Shown: positions 32,110 through 43,037, counted from the first letter of the stretch. The stretch: DNA of 64,000 bases from Doryteuthis pealeii (GCA_023376005.1 CM042179.1:16100148-16164147), one strand, 5' to 3'. Program-made: numbers and translations. The notes: generated by a model from the letters alone, not told the origin.

Positions 32110-32348
32110 ATGGCAATTTAGCTCAGTCAGTAGAGTGTCTGACTAAGAACCACAAGGCTCCAGGTTCAATAAAGTTCCCTTAGCAACCTCAGCACATGAG
32201 TAGCACAGGGATCTGTGCAATAAAGTAAGGAACTGATGTAGTGCTCCACTTCAGACACCAAAACAATCTCCTTGGTCTAGCATTTGTGAAAAGGGGATAG
32301 GCTCCCTCGCTGTTTGGTTGATACCGACTTTAGACCATACTGACGACA
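32110..32348 (+). mobile_element. SINE A
   Basis: AATTTAGCTCAGTCAGTAGA A box, GGTTCAATA B box, TCCTTGGTCTAGC and ACTTTAGACCATACTGACGAC. Internal deletion near GGAACTGATG. Confidence 0.88.
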
Positions 32349-32506
32349 ATGAACTTATGGATTAATTAAAGCTGAAATTTGATTGATTAGTAAATGTTTG
32401 GTTGCAAAGAACTATATTAAAAAAATTATGTTTTGAAAGAAAGTTTTGAAAACATCAAGTTTTTTTAACCAAGTCAAATTCACATCAAATTCAGAACATT
32501 CAAACA

Positions 32507-33164
32507 TGTGGTTGTAATTCTGGTAGCAAAGTTAACAGAGAAATAATAGGAAGAAACTCAATGAGTATTAAGGATAGAGAAAAAGGTTTACTAAGCATAT
32601 ATTCAAGGTGAACAGAGTAATTAACAATTGCTATGTCAAATTAACGGTAATGAGGAAGTGCGTCCCAGTCTCCTGCCTCAGAAATTGCTACCCGGTGACT
32701 ATTAAAATAACGTCCCCAAAATGTTGTCTCGGCGGTGTTAGTTGAAAGAAAACAACCAATTTAGGGCGTTAAATGTATTTTAGAGGGAGGGGGGTTCTCT
32801 TTTTTGTCGTAATTTTTATTTATTTATCGTAATTTGTCGTAATTCTTGTTCGTTTATAGAAATTTGTTGTAATTCTTGTTTATTTATAGAAATTTGTCGT
32901 AATTCTTGTTTATTTATCGTAATTTGTCGTAATTCTTATTTAGATATGAAGATGGATATATAGTTTGGAATAGACTGAGATAGATAAACAAACAAAATAA
33001 TATAGATAGATATGAACAAATGGAGACGACATAGCTGGGGACGTTATTTTAATAGTCACCGGGTAGCAATTTCTGAGGCAGGAGACCGGGATGCACTTCC
33101 TCATAAATTACCGAATTAACAAGTCCAGTTTCTTTCTATGTCTATTTAGGTAATATATGAGACA
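32507..33164 (-). mobile_element. Solo LTR, family E, copy 4, split by a MITE
   Basis: 32507-32645 carries GTTAACAGAGAAATAATAGG and AAAAAGGTTTACTAAGC. 33113-33164 carries GAATTAACAAGTCC and TATTTAGGTAATATATGA. These are the two parts of the family E LTR, with an internal deletion in the second part. No clear 5-bp duplication. Confidence 0.65.
32638..33120. mobile_element. 467-bp MITE with 75-bp inverted ends, inserted in an LTR
   Basis: The element 32646-33112 starts GGTAATGAGGAAGTGCGTCC and ends with its near mirror image ...CATAAATTACC. The arms (to 32717 and from 33037) include CGGTGACTATTAAAATAACG. Flanks AAATTAAC (32638-32645) and GAATTAAC (33113-33120) are an 8-bp duplication with one change. 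The uninterrupted LTR copies have the single GAATTAACAAGTCC. The centre repeats TCGTAATTCTTGTTTATTTA. Confidence 0.88.
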
Positions 33165-33294
33165 AGTACAACTTCTAACCAAACCTTCAGCAATTATTTT
33201 CATTTCAACTTTTGTCTTACACAGTTTAAATAAAAAGGAATAACATGTCATGGTGTAAAAGTATCATATTTGTCAGAATTTCTTAGATGAGGCT

Positions 33295-34300
33295 TGATGA
33301 TTTGTATTGGATACATGGTGCAACAGATATAGGGGTTGAGTTAATACAGTTCTAAGTGACTATCATCTGTAGCTTGCACGTTCAATCCTGACTACGGTGA
33401 TAATAACATAGAATATGTAACATAGCTTAACACTTATACCCAGTCATTGTGAGTGGAATGAGAACAGTCTAACCCACTGTATTGAATAAAGAGTTCGGTT
33501 CAAAGTTCTGTGAAGGATTTCAATTGCAACAAGAAGGCTCCCGAGTTAAACGAAAAGGTTCCTGAGTTCTACAAGAAACAAGGCCAGAGGGCACATTGGC
33601 CAAAATGTTGTGTATATCTTATTATAATGGAGATTGTGTGTTTTTCTGTCTGTAACCGAAACTAAATCACTACTCAAGTCACAATTCCCTTAGTAATTGA
33701 CGTCACATTCACCATGAATTTATCCTTATTTTAACCTCAATTATCAATAAAATTGTTCTACATTATTTATACTGTTGACCATATGTACATACTAACAACA
33801 TGCAATTGTATTTATATATACAACAAAATAGCGGTTTACAGTATGAATGGGAAGGCTAATTTGCATATTGATCTTAAAAATTTGATTTTAATAAATATAT
33901 GCTTAGTATTATTGATTTCTAATTATTTGTTTCATTTTAATGAATATGAGCAAAAATCTCTTCAATAAATTTTAAAAGAAATCCCTTAACAAGAAGAAAT
34001 AACTGTCATTTTATTCTTTACTTCCTATTTTAACTAAGCAGTTAAATTAGGAAAATTTACCAATGAAAGACGGGAGTAACGGAAAATGATGGAAGAGTTA
34101 GTTTCAAAGTTGTTCTATTTTTCAATCATACATCCTCTGTTCCAAATCTTTTTATCTACATTCTTATTCAGTTTCATTAGCCTTTCTAATTTAATATGAT
34201 ATTCTATTACATTAAAGCTCAAATACTTGCACCCGGAGGGTGCATATATTTGCTAGTAAAAATAAAAATGAGGACAACAGTCAAAAAAATCCAAATAACA
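33295..34300 (+). mobile_element. SINE D, split by a Helitron
   Basis: 5' part 33295-33616: tRNA-like head ATGGTGCAACAGATATAGGG, B box GTTCAATCCTGAC, AACATAGCTTAACACTTATA, then AAGGCTCCCGAG and AAGGTTCCTGAG motifs and the degraded hammerhead-like end. 3' part from 34257: AAAAATGAGGACAACAGTC, AAATAACAC. Joining them restores the family D order seen at 35390-35775. Confidence 0.75.
33617..34256 (+). mobile_element. Non-autonomous Helitron, copy 2
   Basis: 5' TCTTATTATAATGGAGATTG follows an A at 33616. The 3' end is CTAG at 34253-34256, followed by T. A GCACCC gga GGGTGC hairpin (34229-34243 region) lies about 9 bases upstream of CTAG. It is inserted precisely in a SINE D with no target duplication, the expected Helitron behaviour. 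The start resembles copy 1 at 3711. Confidence 0.82.
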
Positions 34301-35055
34301 CATAAAAGCATCTTCTATGCTGTCATTTTGGTTCCTTTTGTTTTTTGTTTTTTGGGTTTTTTTGGGGGGGGGGTATTTTCACAGCACAGTTCAAATGAAC
34401 ACTGAATACAAAATACCCAAAACCAGTTTTCGATTATATATTCAGTTTCTATTTTTCAAAAAAGAAAACAGTACCAGTGACTTTTGTACACACCAGATAA
34501 CTAACTCCTTCTAAGTAGAAATGTATGCATTGTTCTTAACAATCTTGACCGCACAAAAGAGGAAATTTTTTTTTTAAATGATATATTAATCTGATAATCT
34601 GAGAAAAGATTTGTTCTGTTGGTTCAATCACATTGTTCTCTTATCAAAAAGCATAACTTGATTTCCAAGCATTTGCCACAGATTTATCTAAACAAATGAA
34701 AAGTTATACATTTGCTTTTAGACAGTAAATCATTCATGTGTTATTCCACCATCTGCTTTTATCTTTTTTCCTCCTCCTCCTCCTTCTCCTCTTCCCCCTC
34801 CTTCTCTCCTCCTCCCCCTCTTGGTTTAAGCTGAGTACTTTTTGGGGTTCAATGGACACATTCCATCCTTAATTAACTGATGATAATCCAAAACAATTTT
34901 TTAAAGAATTTGCAATTATCTCATCTCTCTTTTAGTTGCAGGGAAACAAGTTTTTCTCTTTTTTAATTTTTTTTATCCTCAAGTTATCTTTTATTCCTTT
35001 AAAAAAAAAAACTATCATTTTTGTGCTCCTCTTGCCTTAATTCTAGTTTGCATGG
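34301..35055. other. Unassigned, with CT-rich patch
   Basis: A TTTTGGGGGGGGGG run lies at 34360-34373 and a CCTCCTCCTCCTTCTCC pyrimidine patch at 34760-34820. Nothing else is recognised. Confidence 0.4.
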
Positions 35056-35270
35056 TATAAGTAAGTTGGTATCAGCCAATCATTAAGGGAGTCTATCCCT
35101 TTTCACTAGCGCTAGACCAAGGAGATTGTTTTTACATCTGAGGTGGAGCGCCACACCTACCATCAGCTCCTTACTTTACTGCACAGATCCCTGTGCTACT
35201 CATACACTGAGTTGGCAAGGGCCAGTATCAAACCAGGAACCTTTTGGCTTCTAGCCGAGCACTCTGTTTA
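35056..35270 (-). mobile_element. SINE A, head-truncated
   Basis: ATAAGTAAGTTGGTATCAGCC, TAGCGCTAGACCAAGGAG, CGCCACACCTACCATCAGC, GTATCAAACCAGGAACC and CTAGCCGAGCACTCT. The A box region is missing. Confidence 0.85.
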
Positions 35271-35389
35271 TATCAGTACTTCAAGAAATAGATAGGATAA
35301 AAAAAGAGAAAAGAAATAGTCAACCATTAAAATAAAACTTGATTAACAGAAACCAAATAATTTTCAACCAATAAAAATAAGGAATTGTC

Positions 35390-35775
35390 CAATTTGACAC
35401 ATAGCATAGTGGATAAAGGCGTTAGGTTAAAACAGTTCTAAGTGACAGTTATCTCTAGGCTGCAGGTTCAATCCTGGTCAGGGGCAACAGTAACATAGAA
35501 TAATAATTAACACAGCTTAACACCTGTACCCCAGCTATGGTTAACAAAATGAGAGCAGGATACCCCTGTGGACTGAATAAATAGTCGGGTTCGAAGTTCC
35601 GTGATGGCTCCTGATAACAACAAGAAGGTTCCTGAGTTCGAAAAGAAGGTTCCCAAGTTCAAGAAGGTTCCCGAGTCCAACAAGAAATACCTGAAGAAGG
35701 AGGGCACATCATCTGAAACGTTGTACAGATAACAATAAAGATGAGGACAATAGTTCAAATAATACAAATAATACT
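35390..35775 (+). mobile_element. SINE D, full-length
   Basis: tRNA head with TAGCATAGTGGATAAAGG (A box, 35402) and GGTTCAATCC (B box, 35465). The body has CACAGCTTAACACCTGTACC, and three AAGGTTCCCGAGTTC-type 18-mers follow. The hammerhead-like end at 35691-35725 has lost one side of stem II. The tail is ACAATAAAGATGAGGACAAT with AATAATACAAATAATAC. Confidence 0.8.
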
Positions 35776-35814
35776 AAAAATAAGCAAATCAGCCTCTAAA
35801 AATAATTTATGCTT

Positions 35815-36062
35815 ATTTGGTTTAGCTCAGTCGGTAGAGCATCTACCAAGGAACTACAAGGTTCCAGGTCCAATATCAACCCTTGCAAACTCAGCACATG
35901 TATAGCATAGCTTGGATCTGTGCAGTTAAGTGGGGAGCTGATGGTAGGTGTGGCAATCCACCTCTGATGCAAAACAATCTCCTTGGCTTTAGGGAAAAGG
36001 GAATAGACTCCCTTGCTGTTCAGCTGATACTAACATTTGGCCACTCCACCCACTTTATTTTT
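35815..36062 (+). mobile_element. SINE A
   Basis: GGTTTAGCTCAGTCGGTAGA, AGGTCCAATATC, ATGGTAGGTGTGGCAATCC and ACTCCCTTGCTGTTCAGC. Diverged, with a small deletion after TCCTTGGC. Confidence 0.85.
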
Positions 36063-36140
36063 TTTAGTATTTTTCTAAATATATCAACTTTGCTATATAA
36101 GGTTTTGGGTTTTTTTTTAAATTTTACTACTATTGGTTTG

Positions 36141-36360
36141 ATTTGATTTCTTTGTTTAATGGCATATCAACCTTCATGGGTCATATAATCCCAAAGCCAT
36201 CCTTATAGAAGAATAGTAGTGGACTATTTAACCCATAGCTGGAGGGATCAGGGTATTCATACCTTTCCCAAGGGTATTCATCTGAAAGTGAACATAATTG
36301 AACAGCTGTAGTTTGAACTCACTTACTATGATTTGCAATCCACTACACCACGTGATCCCC
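36141..36360 (-). mobile_element. SINE C, uninterrupted
   Basis: Minus strand: GGGGGATCACGTGGTGTAG, GAGTTTGAACTACAGCTG, AATACCCTTGGGAAAGG, CCATAGCT-type middle, and ending GAAGGTTGATATGCCATTAA. It serves as the empty-site reference for the LTR insertion at 21070-21382. Confidence 0.75.
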
Positions 36361-36624
36361 CCCCTTTACTACTATTAAAAATCTCTTGTTTCTTTGAATT
36401 GTTTGAATTTTCTTTTTAAATAGTCAGTTGCTTATCAGTTTTTACGGTCCTTTTTTACTAGCTGCCACTATGGCAAGAGGGAAGCTAAAAGAACAATGCC
36501 AAAAATCTTATCTCACAAACTTTTGGTTAACTGTAGTATCATATAACCATGTCATTTACTCATTGAGACAAATCATACTCTGTACCTTTTTCACTGTCAC
36601 CATCATAAAGGCATGCCAACAGTA

Positions 36625-36628
<4 letters not shown>

Positions 36629-36699
<71 letters not shown>
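36629..36699. repeat. (TC)n microsatellite
   Basis: About 35 TC units. Confidence 0.96.
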
Positions 36700-36702
<3 letters not shown>

Positions 36703-36860
36703 GTAAGTCCTCTAGATGGCATCCAGTGTTCACACAGAACTGATGAATGTAAGTTTACTGATCAGCCAATCCATGTGTAGAAGTCCACAGGAGAACATCA
36801 CTTATGAGGTCATCCTTACTTCTTTAGCAGGACCAAATTCACTTCACTAACAATCTGGTA
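36700..36860 (-). mobile_element. RTE-like LINE 3'-end relic
   Basis: GGTAAGTCCTCTAGATGGC, CACACAGAACTGATGAATG and GTCCACAGGAGAACATCAC match the other 3'-end pieces. Confidence 0.45.
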
Positions 36861-37400
36861 TGCGAGATGAGCTTTGTTATTATAACATTATGGTAACCAT
36901 TGTCACATGAGAAAATATATTCTCAATGAGATAATATACAAAACTTTATATCACTATAATCATAATTAATTTAAGGGCTTGAACCCAGAAGTGCATTTCA
37001 TTAGTGTAAGAACTCCTCTACAATATATATATATCAGTAATACTGATATTCACTTAATTCTCTATTCTGTTAAATTCAAATAACGGAATTTCATGAATGT
37101 AAATACATTTTCAAAGAAAAATTGATAGAATAAAATAATTTTTTTTTAAATAATGTTTTGCTGTTTGTTTAGAAATAAGAAAATAAAAATATTGGTTATT
37201 TTAATTGTAATGATCAAACCATAAAAATTAAGATGTATAATAAATTGTAAAACTTTTATTGTTTCCATAAATAATTACACAGTCTTTTCCAGGAAGTAAA
37301 TTATTTTTTTTTTTTATTTTAGAAATAGATATTACTTATGTCTTCATAAGACTACTTAAAAGCATCTTAAAGATGCCATATTCAAAGTAAATTATTTTTT
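36861..37400. other. Unassigned AT-rich sequence
   Basis: AAGTAAATTATTTTTTT recurs at about 37294 and 37386, and CTACTTAAAAGCATCTTAAAGATGCC at 37350 recurs at 37667. These give a short direct repeat flanking the next SINE A (about 37340-37410 versus 37650-37700). Confidence 0.5.
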
Positions 37401-37408
37401 TAGAAATA

Positions 37409-37650
37409 GGGCCAGTTTAGCTCAGTCAGTAGAGCATCTGCCTAGGAATCACAAGGTTCCTGGTTTGATACCAGCCTTTGCCAACTCAGCATATGAGTAG
37501 CACAGGCATCGGTGCAGTAAAGTAAGGAGATAATGGTTAGTGTGGTGCTCCACCTCAGATGCAAAAACAATCTTCTTGGTCTAACGCTAGTGAAAAGGGG
37601 ATAGACTCTCTCACTGTTAGACTGATACCAACTTTAAGCCATCCTGATGA
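37409..37650 (+). mobile_element. SINE A flanked by a longer direct repeat
   Basis: GGGCCAGTTTAGCTCAGTCA A box, GGTTTGATACC B box, TAGTGTGGTGCTCCACCTC and AAGCCATCCTGATGACTA. The flanks share CTTCATAAGACTACTTAAAA (37350) and CTTCATAGGCCTACTTAAAA (37647), about 45 bp, suggesting duplication around the insertion rather than a normal short target repeat. Confidence 0.85.
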
Positions 37651-38027
37651 CTATGCCTTCATAGGCCTACTTAAAAGCATTTTAAAGATGCCATATTCTA
37701 AGGAAAAGATTTGTTTAAACAAGGAAATATCTGTGATTAAACCAGAAATATTTAACTTGTTATCAAGAAAACACTTGTTCTAAGACCTTCCTGATAAACT
37801 ACAGTTGCATCATAGTATATAAATAAAATGTATATAAGCTCTGTTCATTCACTTCAATGCTTATATACTGGGTAGGGTAAAATAATAGGGAAGTCTATAA
37901 GATCATGTTGATATTGACTACCCTATTAATTCTGCCCCACTCAGTAGAGTGAGAGTCAACTTATGTTTTAAGCACTGTTTTCTTTTTTCTATCCAAGTTG
38001 TCAACATAAAATGAAATTGATATATGT

Positions 38028-38308
38028 ATTTAGCCAAATCTTTACACGAGCAGGAAGTGACACAAGGTCAATTTTTAAACAGGTTTGTATTCAGAGTTTT
38101 TCTTCTCCTAGACTAGTTGTAATACCAAGTTTAAAGAGCCCAATCTGCCCTATTATTTACCTATAACTGGATGGAGAATAGTTGGATTCATACCTTTCCC
38201 AATGGTATGTGAAATGCAAATTACTATGTAAAATACAAATAGCTTCATCCAGGATTTGAACTCATCTCACTGTGTCTATTTCTTATGATGATACCTATTA
38301 AACCACTT
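38028..38308 (-). mobile_element. SINE B
   Basis: TTTAGCCAAATCTTTACACG, ACACAAGGTCAATTTTTAAAC, GACTAGTTGTAATACCAAG and GATACCTATTAAACCAC. It is followed directly by the plus-strand 3' end of another SINE B (TTGACCTTGTGTCACACCCT at 38315-38370). Confidence 0.8.
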
Positions 38309-38309
38309 A

Positions 38310-38372
38310 AAAAATTGACCTTGTGTCACACCCTGTTCGGACAGAGGAATTAGGTAAATACATTAAAAAAAA
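38310..38372 (+). mobile_element. SINE B 3'-end fragment
   Basis: AAAATTGACCTTGTGTCACA, CCTGTTCGGACAGAGG and TTAGGTAAATACATT are the last 60 bases of the family. Confidence 0.7.
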
Positions 38373-38559
38373 AAAAGTAAAAACAACTTGGTGAACATTC
38401 TCTTACTAAAGTGATTTCATAATTTTTTTAGAGGTTGTATAAAATTTTAGGTGGAAAAATATCGAAATAAATTCAACCATATGTAGAAAATAGTAAAAAA
38501 CAAAGTATTACAAAAAGATAAAGTCGACGTTAAAAAAATAAAATGTTTTAACATTGAAA

Positions 38560-38700
38560 GTTTGTCACTTCAATCCTTCGTTTCTCGCCTCATCAGTCAG
38601 ATTATGATAATCTTACCATAAATTTCTCCTCACTTGCCTCATCAGTTAAATTGGTAATCTTATGACCATTGTAGAAGACACCTGTCTTCAAAACTCAGAT
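38560..38700 (-). repeat. Tandem CTGATGAGGC-containing repeat
   Basis: Two diverged units on the minus strand contain CTGATGAGGC near 38647 and 38597, with AAGATTA(C/T)CA before and GAGAAA(C/T) after. TTACCA and TGGTAA flank the first. This resembles a collapsed hammerhead core, but I cannot build stem II. Confidence 0.35.
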
Positions 38701-39420
38701 TCCTCCTTACAACTGACATATTTCTCTTCTGATCTGCCAAAATTTTGAATATGTTACAAATTTTGTCTCACTAGAGATGAGGCAGGTGTCTTTTAAATTA
38801 TAACTCCAAGAACGGACATATTTCTCACTCTGTTGCCATCCTGCACACAAAACATGTTCGTGCTCACTTTGAGCCTGGCAGCAGTCACTTTCATCGGATG
38901 CTTCTTTGCAAAGGTAGGGAGGGAGATTCTGCTTCAGTTCCCTCCTAGAGTGAACTGTCCGACTCTGTATCCTTATCATCATGCAGCAGACTCTCCACCC
39001 TGCTCTCAGAAGACGTTGTGCTGTTGTAGTCTTCCCTCAATGCAGTGACACTGTGACGTGTGTATAGATCCTTTATGTGGCAGGGCATCCTGTCTACCAG
39101 GAAGGACTGTGGACTGATTATTTTGGTCACCTGACCCATGCTGTACTTTGTAGTACACCAACTCTGTAGCACCTTGATCCATACATGATCTCCGACTAGG
39201 TAAAAGTTGTGTCCAGAACATCACGGCATCAACCCCTTTCACCCTAACTTCATATCGATAGATTCCATTGGCCAGTGCTGTGGAGGGTGATACATTTTCT
39301 TTAGGTGTTACATTGTGCTAGTAGATAGACTCTTCGATAGGACAGTACATCTTGGCCACAGTTTGCTTCACCGTGCAACATTTGTGCTCGCTTTGAGCTC
39401 TGAGGTAAGTTATTCCTTTT
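38700..39420 (-). pseudogene. Ty3/Gypsy-type integrase C-terminal relic
   Basis: Minus strand, frame-shifted: KENVSPSTALANGIYRYEV, VKGVDAVMFWTQL, VGDHVWIKVLQSW, GQVTKIISPQSFLVDRMP, CHIKDLYTRHSVTALRED. The run VGD-VW(V/I)K...W--G-V--I-SP-S-LV...HI--L is the typical end of Gypsy integrases, followed by an acidic/serine tail (DDKDTESDSSL). No RT or protease was seen nearby. Repeated TTTGTGCTCGCTTTGAGC-like sequence at 38850 and 39378 may be LTR-related. Confidence 0.55.
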
Positions 39421-39456
39421 GCTACAATAATAAATGTATCTTTTTGGAAATATAGG

Positions 39457-39513
39457 GTCACTCAAAAGAACAGACTTTTTAAAAAAAGTCAGACCTGTTT
39501 TTTGCGGATCACC

Positions 39514-39559
<46 letters not shown>

Positions 39560-39614
39560 GGTGACCAAAACAGGCCTGACTTTCAAAAAATGTCAGTTTT
39601 TTGGGATCACCATG
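39457..39614. repeat. Inverted repeat around a (TA)n tract
   Basis: GGTCACTCAAAAGAACAGAC with AAGTCAGACCTGTTTTTTGC on the left is mirrored by AACAGGCCTGACTTTC and ATGTCAGTTTTTTGGGATCACC on the right. About 21 TA units form the centre (39516-39557). Confidence 0.8.
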
Positions 39615-40354
39615 TACTTTGTTTTATCTATTTTCTATATACTAAAGTTTCTAACCCATGGTATAATTGTCACATTAATTCACTTACATTTAATATCTCT
39701 GACTCTAAAATAAAAATTGCATAAAGCTACTTTGAATCAAGAAATATTATTGAAATAATGAAAACCAAATTGTTAAGATTAACATTATTTATTGATCATT
39801 TATCTTAATTATATAGTTTCATTAGATTCAATAAAATTGTCTTTTTAAAATTATAATAGAATTTGTTGATGTAAATTATCATGTTAATTATTGAGAAGCA
39901 TTTATAATTTTTACTTTTTAAAATCTTTCAAACAACATTTAGTGTTTGTTTCCATAATGATTTGTATCAAGAAATTCAATTATTTTAATTAAGTAATCAA
40001 ATTATTAGATGAAAAAAAAAAGAGGGTGTATAAAAGAACTGACTATCTGATGATAGCATCTTAAATAGAACAGATCAGGGCTTGACCAAGGTGAAAAGAA
40101 TTGGTCAGCTTGAAAGTATCAATGTTTTGGTCATTTGTGAGATGAGGAATTAGTATCATTATACACTGATATACTTGGACTAGTATCTTCGTCTTGATTG
40201 TTTTGTTTTTAGACACAATTTCATAGACAATATTTGTTGCATGACTAAATTGTTAATTCTATCTTGTTTTTTTTTGTTTTTTTGTTGTTTTCTTGTTGTT
40301 GTTGTTTTTTTTTTAGTCATATTTCTTGACCGTATTAACAGACTATTAGTTAAA
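39615..40354. other. Unassigned AT-rich sequence
   Basis: No signature beyond T/GTT runs at 40265-40315. Confidence 0.45.
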
Positions 40355-40755
40355 TTATCTATATATCAATACTCATGTTCCTAAATTGTACGACCATTAA
40401 CATCTTGCAACACCCTCTGGTGAAAAATGAGACTGTCCAAATCATACAAGATGAAATGCAAAAATCTAAGTCCTGATTATCTGGTGTTGCTTATCTGCCA
40501 AATTCTTATTTCTTATGAGTGTCAGCACCTCAGCTAAATAATGGACCATTCCGTTTTTATTATAACTATAGAAAGGAAAGAAAAAGGACCTGCTACACAG
40601 AAAAAATATGATAAGAAAGAAAAAAAGAGAGTAGGGGAAATATAGAAAGAGGGGGTGAGAGTGCAAAAGCGATATCGCTAATCTGTTTCAATCAAACATA
40701 ATGAAAAGATGAAAAGATGGAAAGAAAGAAAAAAAAGAGTGAGAGAGAGTTAAGA
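40355..40755 (-). repeat. Dispersed repeat, family G, copy 1
   Basis: It aligns in reverse orientation with 48955-49370 over about 390 bp. Both copies encode, at the same place, a short peptide NKN(G/R)MVHYLA(E/K)V followed by TLIRNKN-ADK--IIR and a stop (40466-40560, minus strand here). AAAGAAAGAAAG runs border it. Whether the peptide is real is unknown. Confidence 0.6.
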
Positions 40756-41440
40756 TCATTTTACTTTTTACTTTCACAATAGTTAAGTAAACATATCAAA
40801 CATTGTAATAGTTAATTTATCATACTGTCATATATCCACAGGTCCCACTAGTTTATTATAAATGTATTTGTGATTAAAGTGAAGTTTTAGAATTCAAATA
40901 CAAAATGTTTTTTTCTGAAATTCCATTATATTACCAAAAGAGTCTGACCAACAAGTCAACTTCTGCTGTTTCCACTGACTGGCTGTTTTTCAGTTGTTTT
41001 TCTTTTACTGGTAATTTTCCAAAAGCTGTTTCAGTTATCAAAGAAATTATTCCTAAAATTATCTCTTACAAAAAATTTAAAATAAATTTGATATTCATAT
41101 AACATATTTTTCCCAAATATCTTTGTGTTTATTTATTGTTAAATATTAGAATTTATCAAGGATGAAAAATTACATTGCAGAAATCTTTCAACTGTGGAAT
41201 TCCTTGAAAATCAGCATTGAATTTTTTTGCCTTTTATCTGAGTTTGAACACTGATCACTGATAGCATTTGAAAATTATCTCAACAAAAAAAAAAAAAGAA
41301 GAAATGATGAAAAATAATTTTAAATGTAATTATGGTTCTAACTTTTGTTTGCTTTTTGTTTTTTGTTGTTTTTTTTTTTTTTATAAAATTGCAGATAAAT
41401 TACTGAAAAAATATCTAATCATCAAAAATTATTTTACTTC
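40756..41440. other. Unassigned AT-rich sequence
   Basis: No signature. Confidence 0.45.
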
Positions 41441-41535
41441 TTAGTCTAAAATTAAAAGTTAAAAAAAAAAAGTTTTGCAAGTGATTAAGTCTTAATCACT
41501 TTTTTTTCTAACTTTTAATTTCAGACTAAGAAAAG
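41441..41535. repeat. Imperfect palindrome
   Basis: CTTAGTCTAAAATTAAAAGTT is mirrored by AACTTTTAATTTCAGACTAAG; the centre is AAGTGATTAAGTCTTAATCACTT, itself a perfect inner hairpin. Confidence 0.85.
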
Positions 41536-41617
41536 AACAACAAAACATTTTTTGTATATTTGTTATACCTTTACTGACACATAAATTTCATATCTTTATA
41601 TCTTTGCAACAGTAACT

Positions 41618-41860
41618 AAGTAAAATCATCTGGGTGGCCTAAAGTCAGTATCAGCCAGAGTCTATTCCCTTTTCACTAGTGCAAGACCAAGGAGATTGTT
41701 TTTTTACATCTGGGGTGAAGTGGCACACCTACCACCAGTTCCATACTTTACTACACAGATCCCTGTACTATTCATATGCTGAGTTGGTGAGGGTCGACAT
41801 CAAACCAGAAACTTTGTGGTTTCTAGATGGATGCTCTACTGACTTAGCTAAACTGACCCT
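41618..41860 (-). mobile_element. SINE A
   Basis: AAAATCATCTGGGTGGCCTA, TAGTGCAAGACCAAGGAG, CACACCTACCACCAGTTCC and TTAGCTAAACTGACCC. Complete but diverged. Confidence 0.88.
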
Positions 41861-42009
41861 TACCCCTATCCCTAATTCCATTAGCCTTTTACTGCCCACT
41901 TCAGAACTCAGTCATTCTCCAAGGTCTGTAAGACGTGGGGAGTAATAGGCCTTAACCTACAATACTGGTCCATGACATGTTGGCTAGGAAGCAAAGCCTG
42001 TCCTATTTT

Positions 42010-42125
42010 TATCAATAAGTAGGAAGAGATGGATTCATTTCTTTTCCAAGGGAATTAGTGTAAAGTGAAAAGCAAACTGCCTTAGCTAGGATTTGAACTT
42101 GGTTTGCAATTTCCATCCTAAAATC
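42010..42125 (-). mobile_element. SINE B-type head fragment
   Basis: GATTCATTTCTTTTCCAAGG, TTAGTGTAAAGTGAAAAGC and TAGGATTTGAACTTGG match the B-type copy at 20905-21043. Confidence 0.6.
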
Positions 42126-42257
42126 TATTAAGTGATCAATGCAGATTCTTGCCACAGACAATTGTGTAATTTTAATGGAATCCCCAATAACTCTAAATAT
42201 CTTAGATAACTTCATACATTCATAGGAAGTGTATTTTTTTAATTTCTTTTTGAGAGG

Positions 42258-42983
42258 GAAGTGGGTGTATGTGTCTGTATGTGCCTATGTCTGTATGTGG
42301 AGGGGAGTCTATATATGTGTGTCTGTATGTCAGTATGTGTGTCTGTAATCATGTCTATGTATGTGTGTGTATATGTGTCTATGTGTCAGTGTGTGTGTGT
42401 GTGTATATGTGTCTGTGTGTCTAATATGTGCACATTATATACCCCCTGTGTTTGGGGGAGTCTATATCTGTGTGTATATGTGTCTATGTGTTTGTGTGTC
42501 TGTCTATATGTCAGTATGTGTGTCTGTAATCATGTCTATGTATGTGTGTGTGTGTGTGTATGTGTCTATGTGTCAATGTATATGTGTCTGTGTGTCTAAC
42601 TAATATATGCACATTATATACCCCGGGTGTTTGGGGGAGTCTGTGTGTATATATGTCTCTCTGTGTCTGTGTGTCAGTATGTGTGTCTGTAATCACGTCT
42701 ATGTATGTGTGTGTATATGTGTTTATGTGTCAGTGTGTGTGTACATATGTGTCTGTGGATCTAACTAATATATGCATATTATATACACCAATGTGTGTGT
42801 GTGAGTGTGTGTGTGTGTGAGAGAGTGTGTGTCTGTGTGTGTCTGTGTCTATGTCTGTGATTGTGTGTGTGTGTGTGTGTCTGTGTCTGTGCGTGTCTGT
42901 GCGTGTCTGTGTGTGTGTGTTGTGTTTGTGTGTGTGTGTTGTGTGTGTGTGTGTCTGTGTGTGTGTCTGTGTGTGCGTGTCTA

Positions 42984-43037
<54 letters not shown>

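Noticed and set aside
38560..38700. Tandem hammerheads with CTGATGAGGC
   Set aside because: Stem II cannot be formed in either unit, so I list it only as a tandem repeat.
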